64,000 nt of DNA from Xenopus tropicalis (Eukaryota; Chordata; Amphibia; Anura; Pipidae). Shown here one piece after another: positions 53,396-64,000 of the stretch. The stretch covers positions 142,036,545-142,100,544 of the forward strand of contig NC_030680.2 of assembly GCF_000004195.4 (NCBI RefSeq). The letters run 5' to 3'. The notes under the pieces are model-generated. The model ran no database searches. It saw nothing but the letters and a program-made list of their open reading frames with translations, and was not told the origin of the DNA. Positions within the stretch are counted from its first letter, which is position 1; the number at the start of each line of letters is the position of its first letter. The position numbers and the translations under genes are program-made.

Positions 53396-54850
53396 GTGGG
53401 GTTAATTCAGTGATCTCACCGGCATGTGTGGGGTTAATGAAATGTATAGCATCCATTTTCTGCTGTGATCTCACTAGCATGTTTGGGGTTAATGCATTGC
53501 TCATGATAGATTTTCTGTAGTGATCTCACCGGCATATGTGGGGTTAATTCAGTGATCTCACTGGCATGTTTGGGGTTAATGAAATGGACAGGATCCATTT
53601 TCTGCAGTGATCTCCCTAGCATGTTTGGGGTTAATGCATTGCTCATGATAGATTTTCTGCAGTGATCTCGCCGGCATATGTGGGGTTAATTCAGTGATCT
53701 CACTGGCATGTTTGGGGTTAATGAAATGGACAGCACCAATTTTCTGCAGTGATCTCACTAGCATGTTTGGGGTTAATGCATTGCTCATGATAGATTTACT
53801 GCAGTGATCTCACCGGCATATGTGGGGTTAATTTCATTTCCATGTTGCGTTCAGCAGGAAAATGCATTCAGCTGATTATACACGTGATGATCTGATTTCT
53901 GCCATGATCCTACTGGCATGTGTGGGGTTAATTCAGTGATCTCACTGGCATGTTTGGGGTTAATGAAATGGACAGCATCCATTTTCTGCAGTGATCTCAC
54001 TAGCATGTTTGGGGTTAATGCATTGCTCATTATAGATTTTCTGCAGTGATCTCACCGGCATATGTGGGGTTAATTCCGTTTCCATGTGCATTTTCTGCCG
54101 TGATCTTAGAGGGGCGAATGTGTTCAGCAGGGAAAATGCATTCAGCTGATTATACACGTGATGATCTGATTTCTGCCATGATCCTACTGGCATGTGTGGT
54201 GTTAATTCAAAGTTGATAATCCATTTTTTTTTAGAGATTGCATATCTAGGGTTAATGCAATGTACATCATCCATTTTCTGGGGCGACCTTACTGGCATGT
54301 TTGGAGTTAATGTTTTGCTCGTTATTCCTTTTTTGAAGTGATCTTACTGGCATATGTGGGGTTAATTCAGTTTCCCGCAGTGATGTTAGAGGAAAGAGGT
54401 GAAAGCCAAAGGTGATTATACATGTAACAATCTTTTTTCTGCAATGATCCTGCTGGCATTTGTGGGGTTAATTCAGGGATCATTTCTAATTTTCTCTAGT
54501 GATTTTACCTGCATATCTGGGGTTAATGCAATCTACATCATCCCTTTTCTGCACTGATCTTACTCACCTGTTTGGGGTTAATGCAGTGCTCATTATCTGT
54601 GTTCTGCAGTGATATTACTGGCATATTCAGGGTTAACGTGATGCTCTGAATCCATTTTTTGCAGTGATCTTACTGTTATGACTGCGTCATTGCAAGGCAG
54701 CGGTAGCTATTATGTGCTGTGATCTTCCCAGTATATCTGGGGTTAATGCAGTGCTTTGAATCCATTTTCTGCTGTGATCTTATTGACATGCCTGGGGTTA
54801 ATATAGATTATTATCCCTTTATTGCAGTAATCTCTGTGTTTTTTTCAAAG
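53396..54850 (+). repeat. Degenerate GGGGTTAAT tandem array A
   Basis: Diverged units of about 50-60 bp, each with GTGATCT(C/T)AC(T/C)GGCATGT, TTGGGGTTAATG and ATCCATTTTCTGCAG. Higher-order copies: 53840-53930 and 54110-54200 share GATTATACACGTGATGATCT. Related to array B at 56383-57355. Confidence 0.85.
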
Positions 54851-55031
54851 GGGGAGGTTAAAGAAGACGAAAAATCTATATTTATGTCACACTATAGGGA
54901 TAGAGAGCAGGAAATACAAGTTCAGTGTGTAATACACAAACACCATGAATAACCTTATAAATGATGCCAGCGATGTTGTCTGACCTATAAGGTGCTTAGT
55001 GACGTGCCTTGTTTCACATGATCCATATACA
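54851..55031. other. Short spacer, nothing recognised
   Basis: Unassigned sequence between array A and the inverted MITE. Confidence 0.4.
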
Positions 55032-55650
55032 GCTATGGGATCTGTTATCCAGAAAATCCAGAAAGCTCAGCATTATGGAAAGGTTATCTCCCATAGACTC
55101 CATTATAAGCAAATCATTCTAATTTTTACAAATAATTCCCTTTTCTCTGTAATAATAAAACAGTAACTGTACTTGATCCCAACTAAGATATAATTACCCC
55201 TTATTGGGGCAGAACAGCCCTATTGGGTTTATTTAATGGTTAAATGATTCCCTTTTCTCTGTAATAATAAAACAGTACCTGTACTTGATCCCAACTAAGA
55301 TATAATTACCCCTTATTGGGGGCAGAACAGCCCTATTGGGTTTATTTCATGGTTAAATGATTCCCTTTTCTCTGTAATAATAAAACAGTACCTGTACTTG
55401 ATCCCAACTAAGATATAATTACCCCTTATTGGGGCAGAACAGCCCTATTGGGTTTATTTAATGGTTAAATGATTCCCTTTTCTCTGTAATAATAAAACAG
55501 TACCTGTACTTGATCCCAACTAAGATATAATTACCCCTTATTGGGTTTATTTATGATTTTTTAGTAGTCTTAAGGTATGGAGATCTAAACTATGGAAAGA
55601 TCCCTTATATGGAGAACCCCAGGCCCCGAGCATTCTGGATAATGCCCCCG
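55032..55650 (-). mobile_element. MITE with 112-bp internal repeats (about 4 units), inverted
   Basis: Inverse orientation of 26544-27090 and 32218-32988: GCTATGGGATCTGTTATCCA at the left, GAGCATTCTGGATAATG at the right, with about four units of CTGTAATAATAAAACAGTAC between. Confidence 0.85.
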
Positions 55651-56382
55651 GATGGCATTAGATATATGTCCCTACAGATAAATATGGCTCGTTGGCGTTT
55701 GTGTGCCGCATAGAATTTAATATTTTCCATTCCAAGCTCTAAATTTTTTTGCTTTCAAAGTGCAAATGGTGAAAAAAACGTGTGCAAAAACACAAACCAA
55801 AAGTTGCCATTGAGTTGTGCGTTCGTGCCCCGCGCGTCTCTATCATATTCTTATTTGAAGGGTTTTCAAATCCCAGACGCACGCCCCCCCCTCTCTGATT
55901 CGAGAAAAAAAAAACCTATTTGCATTTCAATGTTTGAGTCGCAATTGCGCTGTCACACGTATTTATTTGGCCAATATTGGGCGCCGGCGCGGGAATGATA
56001 GGAGAAATAGCATTTTGCCTCTCATAGCTCCCCTCTTATGAAATCTGATTCCATCACATTGGCTTTAATGCGCCTAAACAGATAGGAAAATATTGGCGGA
56101 GGCTGTAAGTACACAAATTGTTTCTGGCAGGTAATCAAAATGCTTCCAGCGAGGGATAAACGCGAGCGGCGCCGGCCTGACCTCCCCGGGAGATGTGTTC
56201 CTGCGCTCGGACAAGTTTAGAAACTTCCATTAGGTTTCACGCCATTAAGGGGCTGATTCACCGGCGGTGGGAAGTTGGGGGGGCAATGACGGCGGCTCCT
56301 GAAGATGAGATCGTTGGCAGCTTTGGTTTTGCCTGAGCCGCCATTGTTCCTAAGCTGTGTGGGTAATGCTCTCGGTCTAACC
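55651..56382. promoter_or_regulatory. Repeat-poor block, possible conserved non-coding element
   Basis: 56030-56280 has mixed AT-rich words (GGTAATCAAAATGCTTCC, TTGGCTTTAATGCGCC) and a CpG-rich centre (AAACGCGAGCGGCGCCGG). It lacks repeat signatures, in contrast to both sides. The regulatory role is an inference. Confidence 0.3.
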
Positions 56383-57355
56383 ACTGATCTTACCGGCATG
56401 TCTGGGGTTAATGGAGTGCTTATTATGCTGATTATCAATTTTCAGTTGTAGTTATACTGGCATGTCTAGGGTTAATATGTCCATTATCAATTTTACTTAG
56501 GAATTACACTTGCACAACTGGGGTTAATATGCTGATTATCCATTTCTGTAGTTATTATACTGGCATGTCTAGGGCTAATATACCCGTTATCCATTTTACT
56601 TAGGGATTATATTGCCACGCCTGGGGTTAATATGCTGATTATCCATTTTCTTTAGTAGTTATACTGGCACAGCTGGGGTTAATATGCTGATTATCCATTT
56701 TCCGTAGTTATTATACTGGCATGTCTAGGGCTAATATACCCGTTATCCATTTTACTTAGGGAATATATTGCCATGCCTGGGGTTAATATGCTGATTATCC
56801 ATTTTCTTTAGTAGTTATACTGGCACAGCTGGGGTTAATATGCTGATTATCCATTTTCTGTAGTAATTATACTGGCATAGCTGGGGTTAATATGCTGATT
56901 ATCCATTTTCCGTAGTTATTATACTGGCATGTCTAGGGCTAATATACCCGTTATCCATTTTACTTAGGGAATATATTGCCATGCCTGGGGTTAATATGCT
57001 GATTATCCATTTTCTTTAGTAGTTATACTGGCACAGCTGGGGTTAATATGCTGATTATCCATTTTCTGTAGTAATTATACTGGCATAGCTGGGGTTAATA
57101 TGCTGATTATCCATTTTCAGTAGTTATTATACTGGCATGTCTAGGGCTAATATACCCGTTATCCATTTTACTTAGGGAATATATTGCCATGCCTGGGGTT
57201 AATATGCTGATTATCCATTTTCTGTAGTAATTATACTGGCACAGCTGGGGTTAATATGCTGATTATCCATTTTCTGTAGTAATTATACTGGCACAGCTGG
57301 GGTTAATATGCTGATTATCCATATTTTATAGTAATTATACTGACACTTCTGGGTT
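56383..57355 (+). repeat. GGGGTTAAT tandem array B (51-54-bp units)
   Basis: Units CTGGGGTTAATATGCTGATT, ATCCATTTTCTGTAG, TAATTATACTGGCAYAG, alternating with CTAGGGCTAATATACCCGTT units in a multi-unit higher-order pattern. Related to array A by GGGGTTAAT, ATCCATTTTCTG and CTGGCATG. Confidence 0.92.
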
Positions 57356-58464
57356 ATGGTTTGGTAAAATGGGCGTGGTATTTAGGGGGTGTGTCCAGGA
57401 AATGGGCATGGCTTTCCTTTGCCGCACTGCACGCAGCGGGGTGGAGGAGGCCCACCAATTGCATCATTGCCCAGGGCCCACAAAGGCCTTAAAACAGCCC
57501 TGGCTAGAGCCCCCATAGTCTGCCTGCAGGATTCAGCCCACGTACAAGAAGGGAAGCAGTGCATAGAAACTGGTGAAGCAAAGGGGACATTGTGAAGGCA
57601 GAATGGGTCAGAGCCCCCACACAGCCCCACTGGTTTAAAATTTAGTAATAAGCACAACTTTCCCTTTTTGAAAGGGCATATAACCACCCACTCAACTCTT
57701 CTAAACATTCTTTTTCTTTTCCTTGATATAAGCACTTTATCACTGCTATTATCATGCATGTGTAGCAGGCTCGCCCCCTGGTGGTGGCTGAAGAGAACAG
57801 CAAACCCCAACAACGTCATGTTGCTCTTCTGAGCACTTGTGTCATCGATACAGTATTTTTTCTCCTAGTTTTCGCAATATTAGCAATTTTTACACTTTTA
57901 CATTTAAAATGACAGTACCACTGGCTGTTCATTTAGACAGAATTTATTATTGGATGATTGATTTATCGGACCCCCAATAGGGGGGTTTAGCAGAATGTTG
58001 TCTGCATCGGTCCAGGCACTCGGTGGGGACGTTAATGATTAAACACTGGAGGGTTCTGGAAGTGACACCACTGATCATTGGATTTGAGCTGAATTAACCC
58101 TTGCTGTGCTGAGCTTTTGACTTACTCCCTGTCTTATGCTGTTGTTCCATTGCCTACGTTCAGTTAACCCTTGCTGTACCTTCCTTGGGCCCTACTCCAG
58201 GCCCTGCAATCTGTGGCCCCTGAGTACTTGCAGTGGCCCCTTGATGGTCGTGTCAGTATGATTTGGCCACTGATTGTTACCAATATGAGTTGGGATAAGT
58301 AAGGAATAACCTAAAATGTCATGCAGAAACCATACAATATGTAAGTGACTAAATTAGCCTGCTTTCCCCCAATTATGTCTCCAAATTTTTAAAAACCTGT
58401 TTGTTTTATCAAAGGACCCAACATTTGGCAGGATCTGAGGCAGAAAATATAAATGACTTCTATG
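57356..58464. other. Intergenic, nothing recognised
   Basis: No repeats or exons I can name. A 145-codon minus ORF at 57382-57819 lacks family resemblance. Confidence 0.4.
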
Positions 58465-58632
58465 AAGATTGTAAGCTCCTTTGGACAGGGCTCTCTTCAC
58501 CTCTTGTATCGGTTATTGGTTGCTTTATATGTTGCTCTGTATGTCCAATGTATGAAACCCACTTATTGTACAGCGCTGCGGGATATGTTGGCGCTTTATA
58601 AATAAATGTTAATAATAATAATAATAATAATA
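58465..58632 (-). repeat. L2-like interspersed tail, inverted, with (AAT)n
   Basis: GATTGTAAGCTCCTTTGGAC to GCGCTTTATAAATAAATGTT followed by AATAATAAT. Reverse orientation of the copies at 20.2, 33.6, 35.1 and 52.5 kb; it shows the (AAT)n tail typical of the family. Confidence 0.85.
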
Positions 58633-58957
58633 TGTAAAAACATTATATCTGCCCCTTTGTACAGTAAGTGTCATTCTTACATTGTGGCAGCAGGTGGCGC
58701 CAGAGCACCACAAATGATTAATCACCGCAGCACAGGGGTGACCGGACAGATCAATCTCACATACTGGGATTTTGACCAAATCTTAAATAAAACAAACACT
58801 TTAAAGAGGCATAAATATTGCATTGGCGTCTGAAAATGATTTGTGGTTGAGTAGGGAACTGTAATCAAATGGATAAGGTGCTGGGCTGCTTTGTCTCACA
58901 AAGCAGCAGTATAAATCTGCTTTATGGCTAAGATTTGTTTTTGGATGTCTGGGCTTA

Positions 58958-59270
58958 AACTTCACAATCAAAGGGACAGAACTAAATGGCAACCAATCAG
59001 AAAAGAGCTCAGTGTGATAACCATTGAGTCTGTAACCAGAAGAAAGTGGTATAACCAACTGGCAGCCAGTCAGAAAAGAGTTCAATGTGATAGAACTAAC
59101 CTAGAGCTAATAAAGCACAGTAGAACCAACTCAAGTTAATGACAGCATGTTTAAAGGGCCAGTAACCAATTATAACATTAGGACATCCATAGGGATATAA
59201 CCATTGAGTCTGTAGCCAGAAGAAAGTGGTATAACCAACTGGCAGCCAATAAAAATACAGATCAGCAAAA
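58958..59270. repeat. Imperfect duplication in intergenic DNA
   Basis: ACCATTGAGTCTGTARCCAG, then AAGAAAGTGGTATAACCAAC and TGGCAGCCA, occurs at 59022-59070 and 59202-59250; shorter repeats of the CAGAAAAGAG(C/T)TCA segment lie between. Confidence 0.7.
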
Positions 59271-60046
59271 GGCTCCACTTATTTGCCTTTATTTAACTCC
59301 CCTCAAGTCTTCTATGGAAAACTCCCTGTTGCTCCTGGAATCTCATTGATGAAAATGAGCCCCATTGACTGGCCTGTGATGGATGAATCCTGGCACACTC
59401 CCGGCGCCGGCTGCACTTTAGCTGCACTTCATTGACTGATCCTTACGTATCTAAGTGAGAGCAATTGCTATAGGATCCGCAGGACTCGGTGCTTCTGCCC
59501 TGGCTCCATATTGATCCCTCTTCCCTGCATAGGTTTTATCCTGCCAGCCATTTCTATAGAGTGTGGGCAGGAGAGGAGCCTGAATGGAACATTAACTCTG
59601 TGGGATGGAAGTGGGGCCCTGTACAAGTTGGGGAGGCTCATTCCCTCCATGTATTAGGCAGGTACTTGTATTGTATTGTGCCGATGGCTGCCCAGCCATA
59701 TATTGGAAACTATCACCCCCCCCTGCCGTGCCTGGGGCAGTTATTTGTGCTTACTAAAAGCAGTACAAGGAGTTGTGCCTGGGAATTAATTATAATTTTG
59801 TGCCCCTAGAACACCAACACTCCTGCTCGTAGCCCCATAGACATTGGCACCTCCTTCCCCACTGGTTTGGTTTCCAGTTCTTCACCCCACAACCCACTCC
59901 TTTCCTTTTATTAGACTGGAGGAATGACCAGCAGACTTCTAGCAGCAGAATCCTGGGAAGGGAAAGGCTACAGCATGGCTAACGTTATGCAACTGATAAT
60001 GCCAGGCCAGTCCCATACCCACTACAACTGGGATTTTTATATTACT
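59271..60046. other. Intergenic, nothing recognised
   Basis: No gene or named repeat. Confidence 0.4.
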
Positions 60047-60366
60047 TAAGGTCCCCATACACAGGCCAATTCTAGCTGACGATATGGGCCCCTTAGACTG
60101 ATTCGGCAGCCAATTTGGCCCGTGTATGGGCACTAATGATGGGCCTGCCCGACCAATATCTGGCCTGAAATTGGCCACATCTTGATCGGGCAGGTTAAAA
60201 AATCTAGTCGGATTGGGTAGCGCATCGGCTTGTTGATGCGGTCCCTTAACCGACTTTTCCTATACCCGTCATTGGGTATTGGGTATTGGGTCATTGGGGC
60301 CAAACGATCGAATTAGCCTGGATTCGCCCAAAGTGAGCGGATCTGAAGGTGTATGGCCACCTTTAC
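60047..60366. mobile_element. Harbinger-like MITE
   Basis: Ends AAGGTCCCCATACACAGGCC and GAAGGTGTATGGCCACCTT are imperfect inverted repeats. Interior has CGATATGGGCCCC, GGGCCTGCCCGACCAATATC and CCAAACGATCG. A direct repeat of ATTGGGT lies at 60268-60290. Superfamily inferred. Confidence 0.6.
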
Positions 60367-60945
60367 TCTATAGCCTTCTTAGTGGGCCATGCAGTTGGCT
60401 CAGTGGAGCCCATCAGATTAGCCTCTCCCTGGCAGACACAAACCACCGAAGCAGCAAGGCTCATTCTGGGGGAATAATCCATAGCCAGACAAATGGAGAG
60501 GGGCAGAACAAGCTCAAGCAGAAAAATAGAGAAAGGGATTGTGGGAATATCCTGGAGCCAACCAGTATCCTCTGTCCAACATCAGGGACCTCATTTATAC
60601 CCCCATTTAAATCAGGTTTAATTTCTCCTGTTCTGGTACCCCCTTCCCTGAACTACAAATCCCAGCATGCACAGCCAGCCTACACCTGGAGGAGATGGGG
60701 CGCCTGATTGTGCAAGTAAGGTAAGGGTTAAAGGAGGACTGGTTAGGCTCCATGGGGTGGGGGGACCCTCTAACAACCGTACCCCCCCATGACAATTTCC
60801 CACTCACCCCTACGCCGAGCCTCTACACTATGTGGAACCCCTTCCCAGTTTTGTGGTGAGTGTTGGTAGATCATTTGTAAAGTGGAATGCCCCCCCCCCC
60901 CGTGCCTGGCACACAATGGCACCTTCTTTGAGTTTATCCTAACGA
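60367..60945. other. Intergenic, nothing recognised
   Basis: Short ORFs only; a C12 tract lies near 60890. Confidence 0.4.
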
Positions 60946-60947
60946 TG

Positions 60948-61172
60948 AGTGAATCTGTCCTGTTTCGCTTCACCGGAAAATTGGCGAAACTGCGACAAGA
61001 TTCACGAAACGGCAAAAAATTAGAGAAACACGGAAAATGACACGCGGCAAAAAAATTTGACGAATTTTTCCGCATCGAATTTTTGCGCCTGTTTTTCGAA
61101 CGATCCGCCAATAGCAAAATGCGGAAATTCACCGCAAATCTATACCTGCTGAAAAATTTTGCTCATCACTAT
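60948..61172. mobile_element. MITE-like element rich in GCGAAAC/TTCGC words
   Basis: Left GATGAGTGAATCTGTCC, right TTTTGCTCATCACTATT (inverse AGTGATGAGC), with internal TTTCGCTTCACCGG and CGGAAATTCACCGC. About 220 bp and non-coding. Confidence 0.6.
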
Positions 61173-62139
61173 TCCTGACTGTAATAGCCCCCCCAGGGCC
61201 CTGAAGCCCATTGGGCAATCATAAATGGCACGGGGGGGCATTTATATTTCTATATTAATACTGACGCACAAAAACCGCACCCAGCTGGCTCCACGCTGCG
61301 CTGTCTCTTTAAATGAAATAAATATGTCACAAACCCCTATTTAGAAAAGAAAATATATCCCCTTTAATCCTGCCCCCCCCCCGCTCCATTCATTTATCTA
61401 AACAAAGTGGGTGCCCATCTCCATTCTGCACATTCGCCCGCTGATTGCCCCCCTCCCCCCCTTCCCATTATTTCCCACTGATTCTCCCTAATGCTACAAT
61501 TTAGGAAGCTATGAATTTTAAAACTAGAAGATGATTTCGGCGGCGGCGGGGAAGCTTTTTGTGATGCGCAGTCATCTCGCTCGGGTTACGGCAGAATAGG
61601 GACTGGCGGCAAAGATATGAACACTGCAACTTTATTTATTTATTTTTTTACCTATTTTCCAGGGGTCTAAGAAGAATGGAAATAAGCCCCCTGCCCCCCC
61701 CCCCGTCTTGTTCCGCGTTGCACTTGGGCAGTAACTCCCCGCTACGTGTGGCGTCTGGCTGCTGCGCACACAAACCAGTGTATTAGCGGGAGGGAATGCA
61801 TCCGCTTATATAGTCAATTTTACGGTAAATTCTTTCTGATGGGAGAAAAGAGATAGGGTCGTGTACCTCATTACGTGCCGAAAATAACACAATGCTTAAA
61901 GCGCACGGCCCAAAGCAGCTCCCCGACGGCTCTCCAGCCAGATATTAGTGTTTCAGGAATTACCAGTGCGCTCGCATACAGAAAAAATCCCAACTCTAAC
62001 CTTTCCGGGAAGGTATCAGCACAAAGTCAATATGCGATTCTATATCAATCTCACTTATCTACTGTGCTGCCTCGTCATTCACCCAAGTCTTACATAGGAA
62101 CAACCACTGAACTCTAATCTCTGCCTTCCCTGCCTATCC
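61173..62139. promoter_or_regulatory. Repeat-poor block, possible conserved non-coding element
   Basis: 61480-61640 (GGAAGCTATGAATTTTAAAA, GATGATTTCGGCGGCGGCGG, TGATGCGCAGTCATCTCGC) and 61790-61900 lack repeat signatures. They show the balanced AT/CpG composition seen in the other candidate blocks. No exon is supported. Confidence 0.3.
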
Positions 62140-63787
62140 CTGGGGCTGTGGGACAGCAGGTATAGTAGGGAGAGATGGTGCCTATAGTAGCAGTGGGGGG
62201 ATAATAGCCTCTGGGAAGGGACTGGGGCTGTGGGATAGCAGGTATAGTAGGGAGAGATGGTGCCTATAGTAGCAGTGGGATAATAGCCTCTGGGAAGGGA
62301 CTGGGGCTGTGGGATAGCAGGTATAGTAGGGAGAGATGGTGCCTATAGTAGCAGTGGGATAATAGCCTCTGGGAAGGGACTGGGGCTGTGGGATAGCAGG
62401 TATAGTAGGGAGAGATGGTGCCTTTAGTAGCAGTGGGGGGATAATAGTATCTGGGAAGGGACTGGGGCTGTGGGATAGCAGGTATAGTAGGGAGAGATGG
62501 TGCCTATAGTAGCAGTGGGGGGATAATAGCCTCTGGGAAGGGACTGGGGCTGTGGGATAGCAGGTATAGTAGGGAGAGATGGTGCCTATAGTAGCAGTGG
62601 GGGGATAATAGCCTCTGGGAAGGGACTGGGGCTGTGGGATAGCAGGTATAGTAGGGAGAGATGGTGCCTATAGTAGCAGTGGGGGGATAATAGCCTCTGG
62701 GAAGGGACTGGGGCTGTGGGATAGCAGGTATAGTAGGGAGAGATGGTGCCTATAGTAGCAGTGGGGGGATAATAGCCTCTGGGAAGGGACTGGGGCTGTG
62801 GGATAGCAGGTATAGTAGGGAGAGATGGTGCCTATAGTAGCAGTGGGGGGATAATAGCCTCTCGGAAGGGACTGGGGCTGTGGGATAGCAGGTATAGTAG
62901 GGTGAGATGGTGCCTATAGTAGCAGTGGGGGGATAATAGCCTCTGGGAAGGGACTGGGGCTGTGGGATAGCAGGTATAGTAGGGAGAGATGGTGCCTATA
63001 GTAGCAGTGGGGGGATAATAGCCTCTGGGAAGGGACTGGGGCTGTGGGATAGCAGGTATAGTAGGGAGAGATGGTGCCTATAGTAGCAGTGGGGGGATAA
63101 TAGCCTCTGGGAAGGGACTGGGGCTGTGGGATAGCAGGTATAGTAGGGAGAGATGGTGCCTATAGTAGCAGTGGGGGGATAATAGCCTCTGGGAAGGGAC
63201 TGGGGCTGTGGGATAGCAGGTATAGTAGGGAGAGATGGTGCCTATAGTAGCAGTGGGGGGATAATAGCCTCTCGGAAGGGACTGGGGCTGTGGGATAGCA
63301 GGTATAGTAGGGTGAGATGGTGCCTATAGTAGCAGTGGGGGGATAATAGCCTCTGGGAAGGGACTGGGGCTGTGGGATAGCAGGTATAGTAGGGAGAGAT
63401 GGTGCCTATAGTAGCAGTGGGGGGATAATAGCCTCTGGGAAGGGACTGGGGCTGTGGGATAGCAGGTATAGTAGGGAGAGATGGTGCCTATAGTAGCAGT
63501 GGGGGGATAATAGCCTCTGGGAAGGGACTGGGGCTGTGGGATAGCAGGTATAGTAGGGAGAGGTGGTGCCTATAGTAGCAGTGGGGGGATAATAGCCTCT
63601 GGGAAGGGACTGGGGCTGTGGGATAGCAGGTATAGTAGGGAGAGATGGTGCCTATAGTAGCAGTGGGGGGATAATAGCCTCTGGGAAGGGAGTGGGGCTG
63701 TGGGATAGCAGGTATAGTAGGGAGAGATGGTGCCTATAGTAGCCTCTGGGATAGTACCAAGGCTGTGGGATAGCAGGTATAGTAGGG
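62140..63787 (+). repeat. 82-bp minisatellite, array 3 (about 20 copies)
   Basis: Same unit and orientation as array 1, with internal two-copy patterns (a CTCGGAAGGG plus GGGTGAGATGG pair recurs at 62861-62910 and 63271-63320, 410 bp = 5 units apart). The last units (63740-63787) are degenerate. Confidence 0.97.
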
Positions 63788-64000
63788 CAAGGTGTAAATA
63801 CTTTTTAAATCGTAGCCCAGTTTTTGCAATACTGCTGCTGCTGTTGTTTAAGAACAACCTAATAGCAACTAAAAGGCCAGATGTTGGACACTGTCACTGA
63901 GCCCTCCATTCCATTCCCCATAGGTTGCAGTGGTAAAGTTACAGTAGTAAAGTTCTCCTTGGGATATTTTCCCATTACCATAGATACAATAATATTATCA
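63788..64000. other. Right edge, nothing recognised
   Basis: Unique sequence with a short CTGCTGCTGCTG-type tract. Confidence 0.4.

Noticed and set aside
57382..57819. 145-codon minus-strand ORF
   Set aside because: No homology recognised, no splice or promoter context; length is compatible with chance in GC-mixed DNA.
61663..61735. Exon-like segment after TTTTTTTACCTATTTTCCAG encoding GSKKNGNKPPAPP
   Set aside because: The acceptor looks good, but the frame hits a stop within 24 codons, there is a poly-C run, and no partner exon or family match was found.

Overview
The window is vertebrate nuclear DNA: intron-split coding sequence, very high repeat load, no operon-like structure. The protein encoded and the interspersed repeats (T2/Kolobok-like and hAT-like MITEs, the 112-bp internally repeated MITE, L2-like tails ending in an AT-rich tail) point to a Xenopus frog, more probably X. 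tropicalis; the species is an inference from recognised repeat and protein patterns, not from a database search.

One protein-coding gene can be supported: EOGT (AER61), the endoplasmic-reticulum EGF-domain-specific O-GlcNAc transferase, on the + strand. I reassembled 15 coding exons between 22915 and 47685. All junctions are GT-AG, all phases agree, and the product is 525 residues with an N-terminal signal peptide, a GT61 domain and a C-terminal RDEL. A GC-rich, GC-box-containing, TATA-less block at about 11780-12110 is the likely promoter and first non-coding exon, which would put the whole 11948-22899 segment in intron 1.

Layout: 1-2.95 kb, intergenic with a perfect 76-bp foldback and a hAT-like MITE; 2.96-5.73 kb, an 82-bp minisatellite; 6.7-11.57 kb, a 33/32-bp minisatellite ending about 200 bp before the GC-rich promoter block; 12.2-18.56 kb, a two-module (28/16-bp) minisatellite in predicted intron 1; 18.6-22.9 kb, MITEs, a 30-bp array and L2-like tails; 22.9-47.7 kb, EOGT coding exons with a 51-bp array, a 94-bp array and a second 82-bp array (inverted) in three of its introns; 47.7-64 kb, 3' UTR and downstream intergenic DNA with 239-bp, 100-bp and GGGGTTAAT arrays, several MITEs, blocks of repeat-poor sequence that may be conserved non-coding elements, and a third 82-bp array at the right edge.

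Tandem arrays make up about 27-28 kb (roughly 43%) of the window. Most long open reading frames here, including a 1661-codon one, are artefacts of arrays whose unit length is a multiple of three or whose unit lacks stops. No tRNA, rRNA, CRISPR or prokaryotic feature was seen. The most interesting signals are the three-site 82-bp G-quadruplex-type satellite that is inverted inside EOGT, the intron arrays rich in splice-site-like motifs, minisatellites that grew from inside transposons, and an inverted repeat pair flanking coding exons 2-6.
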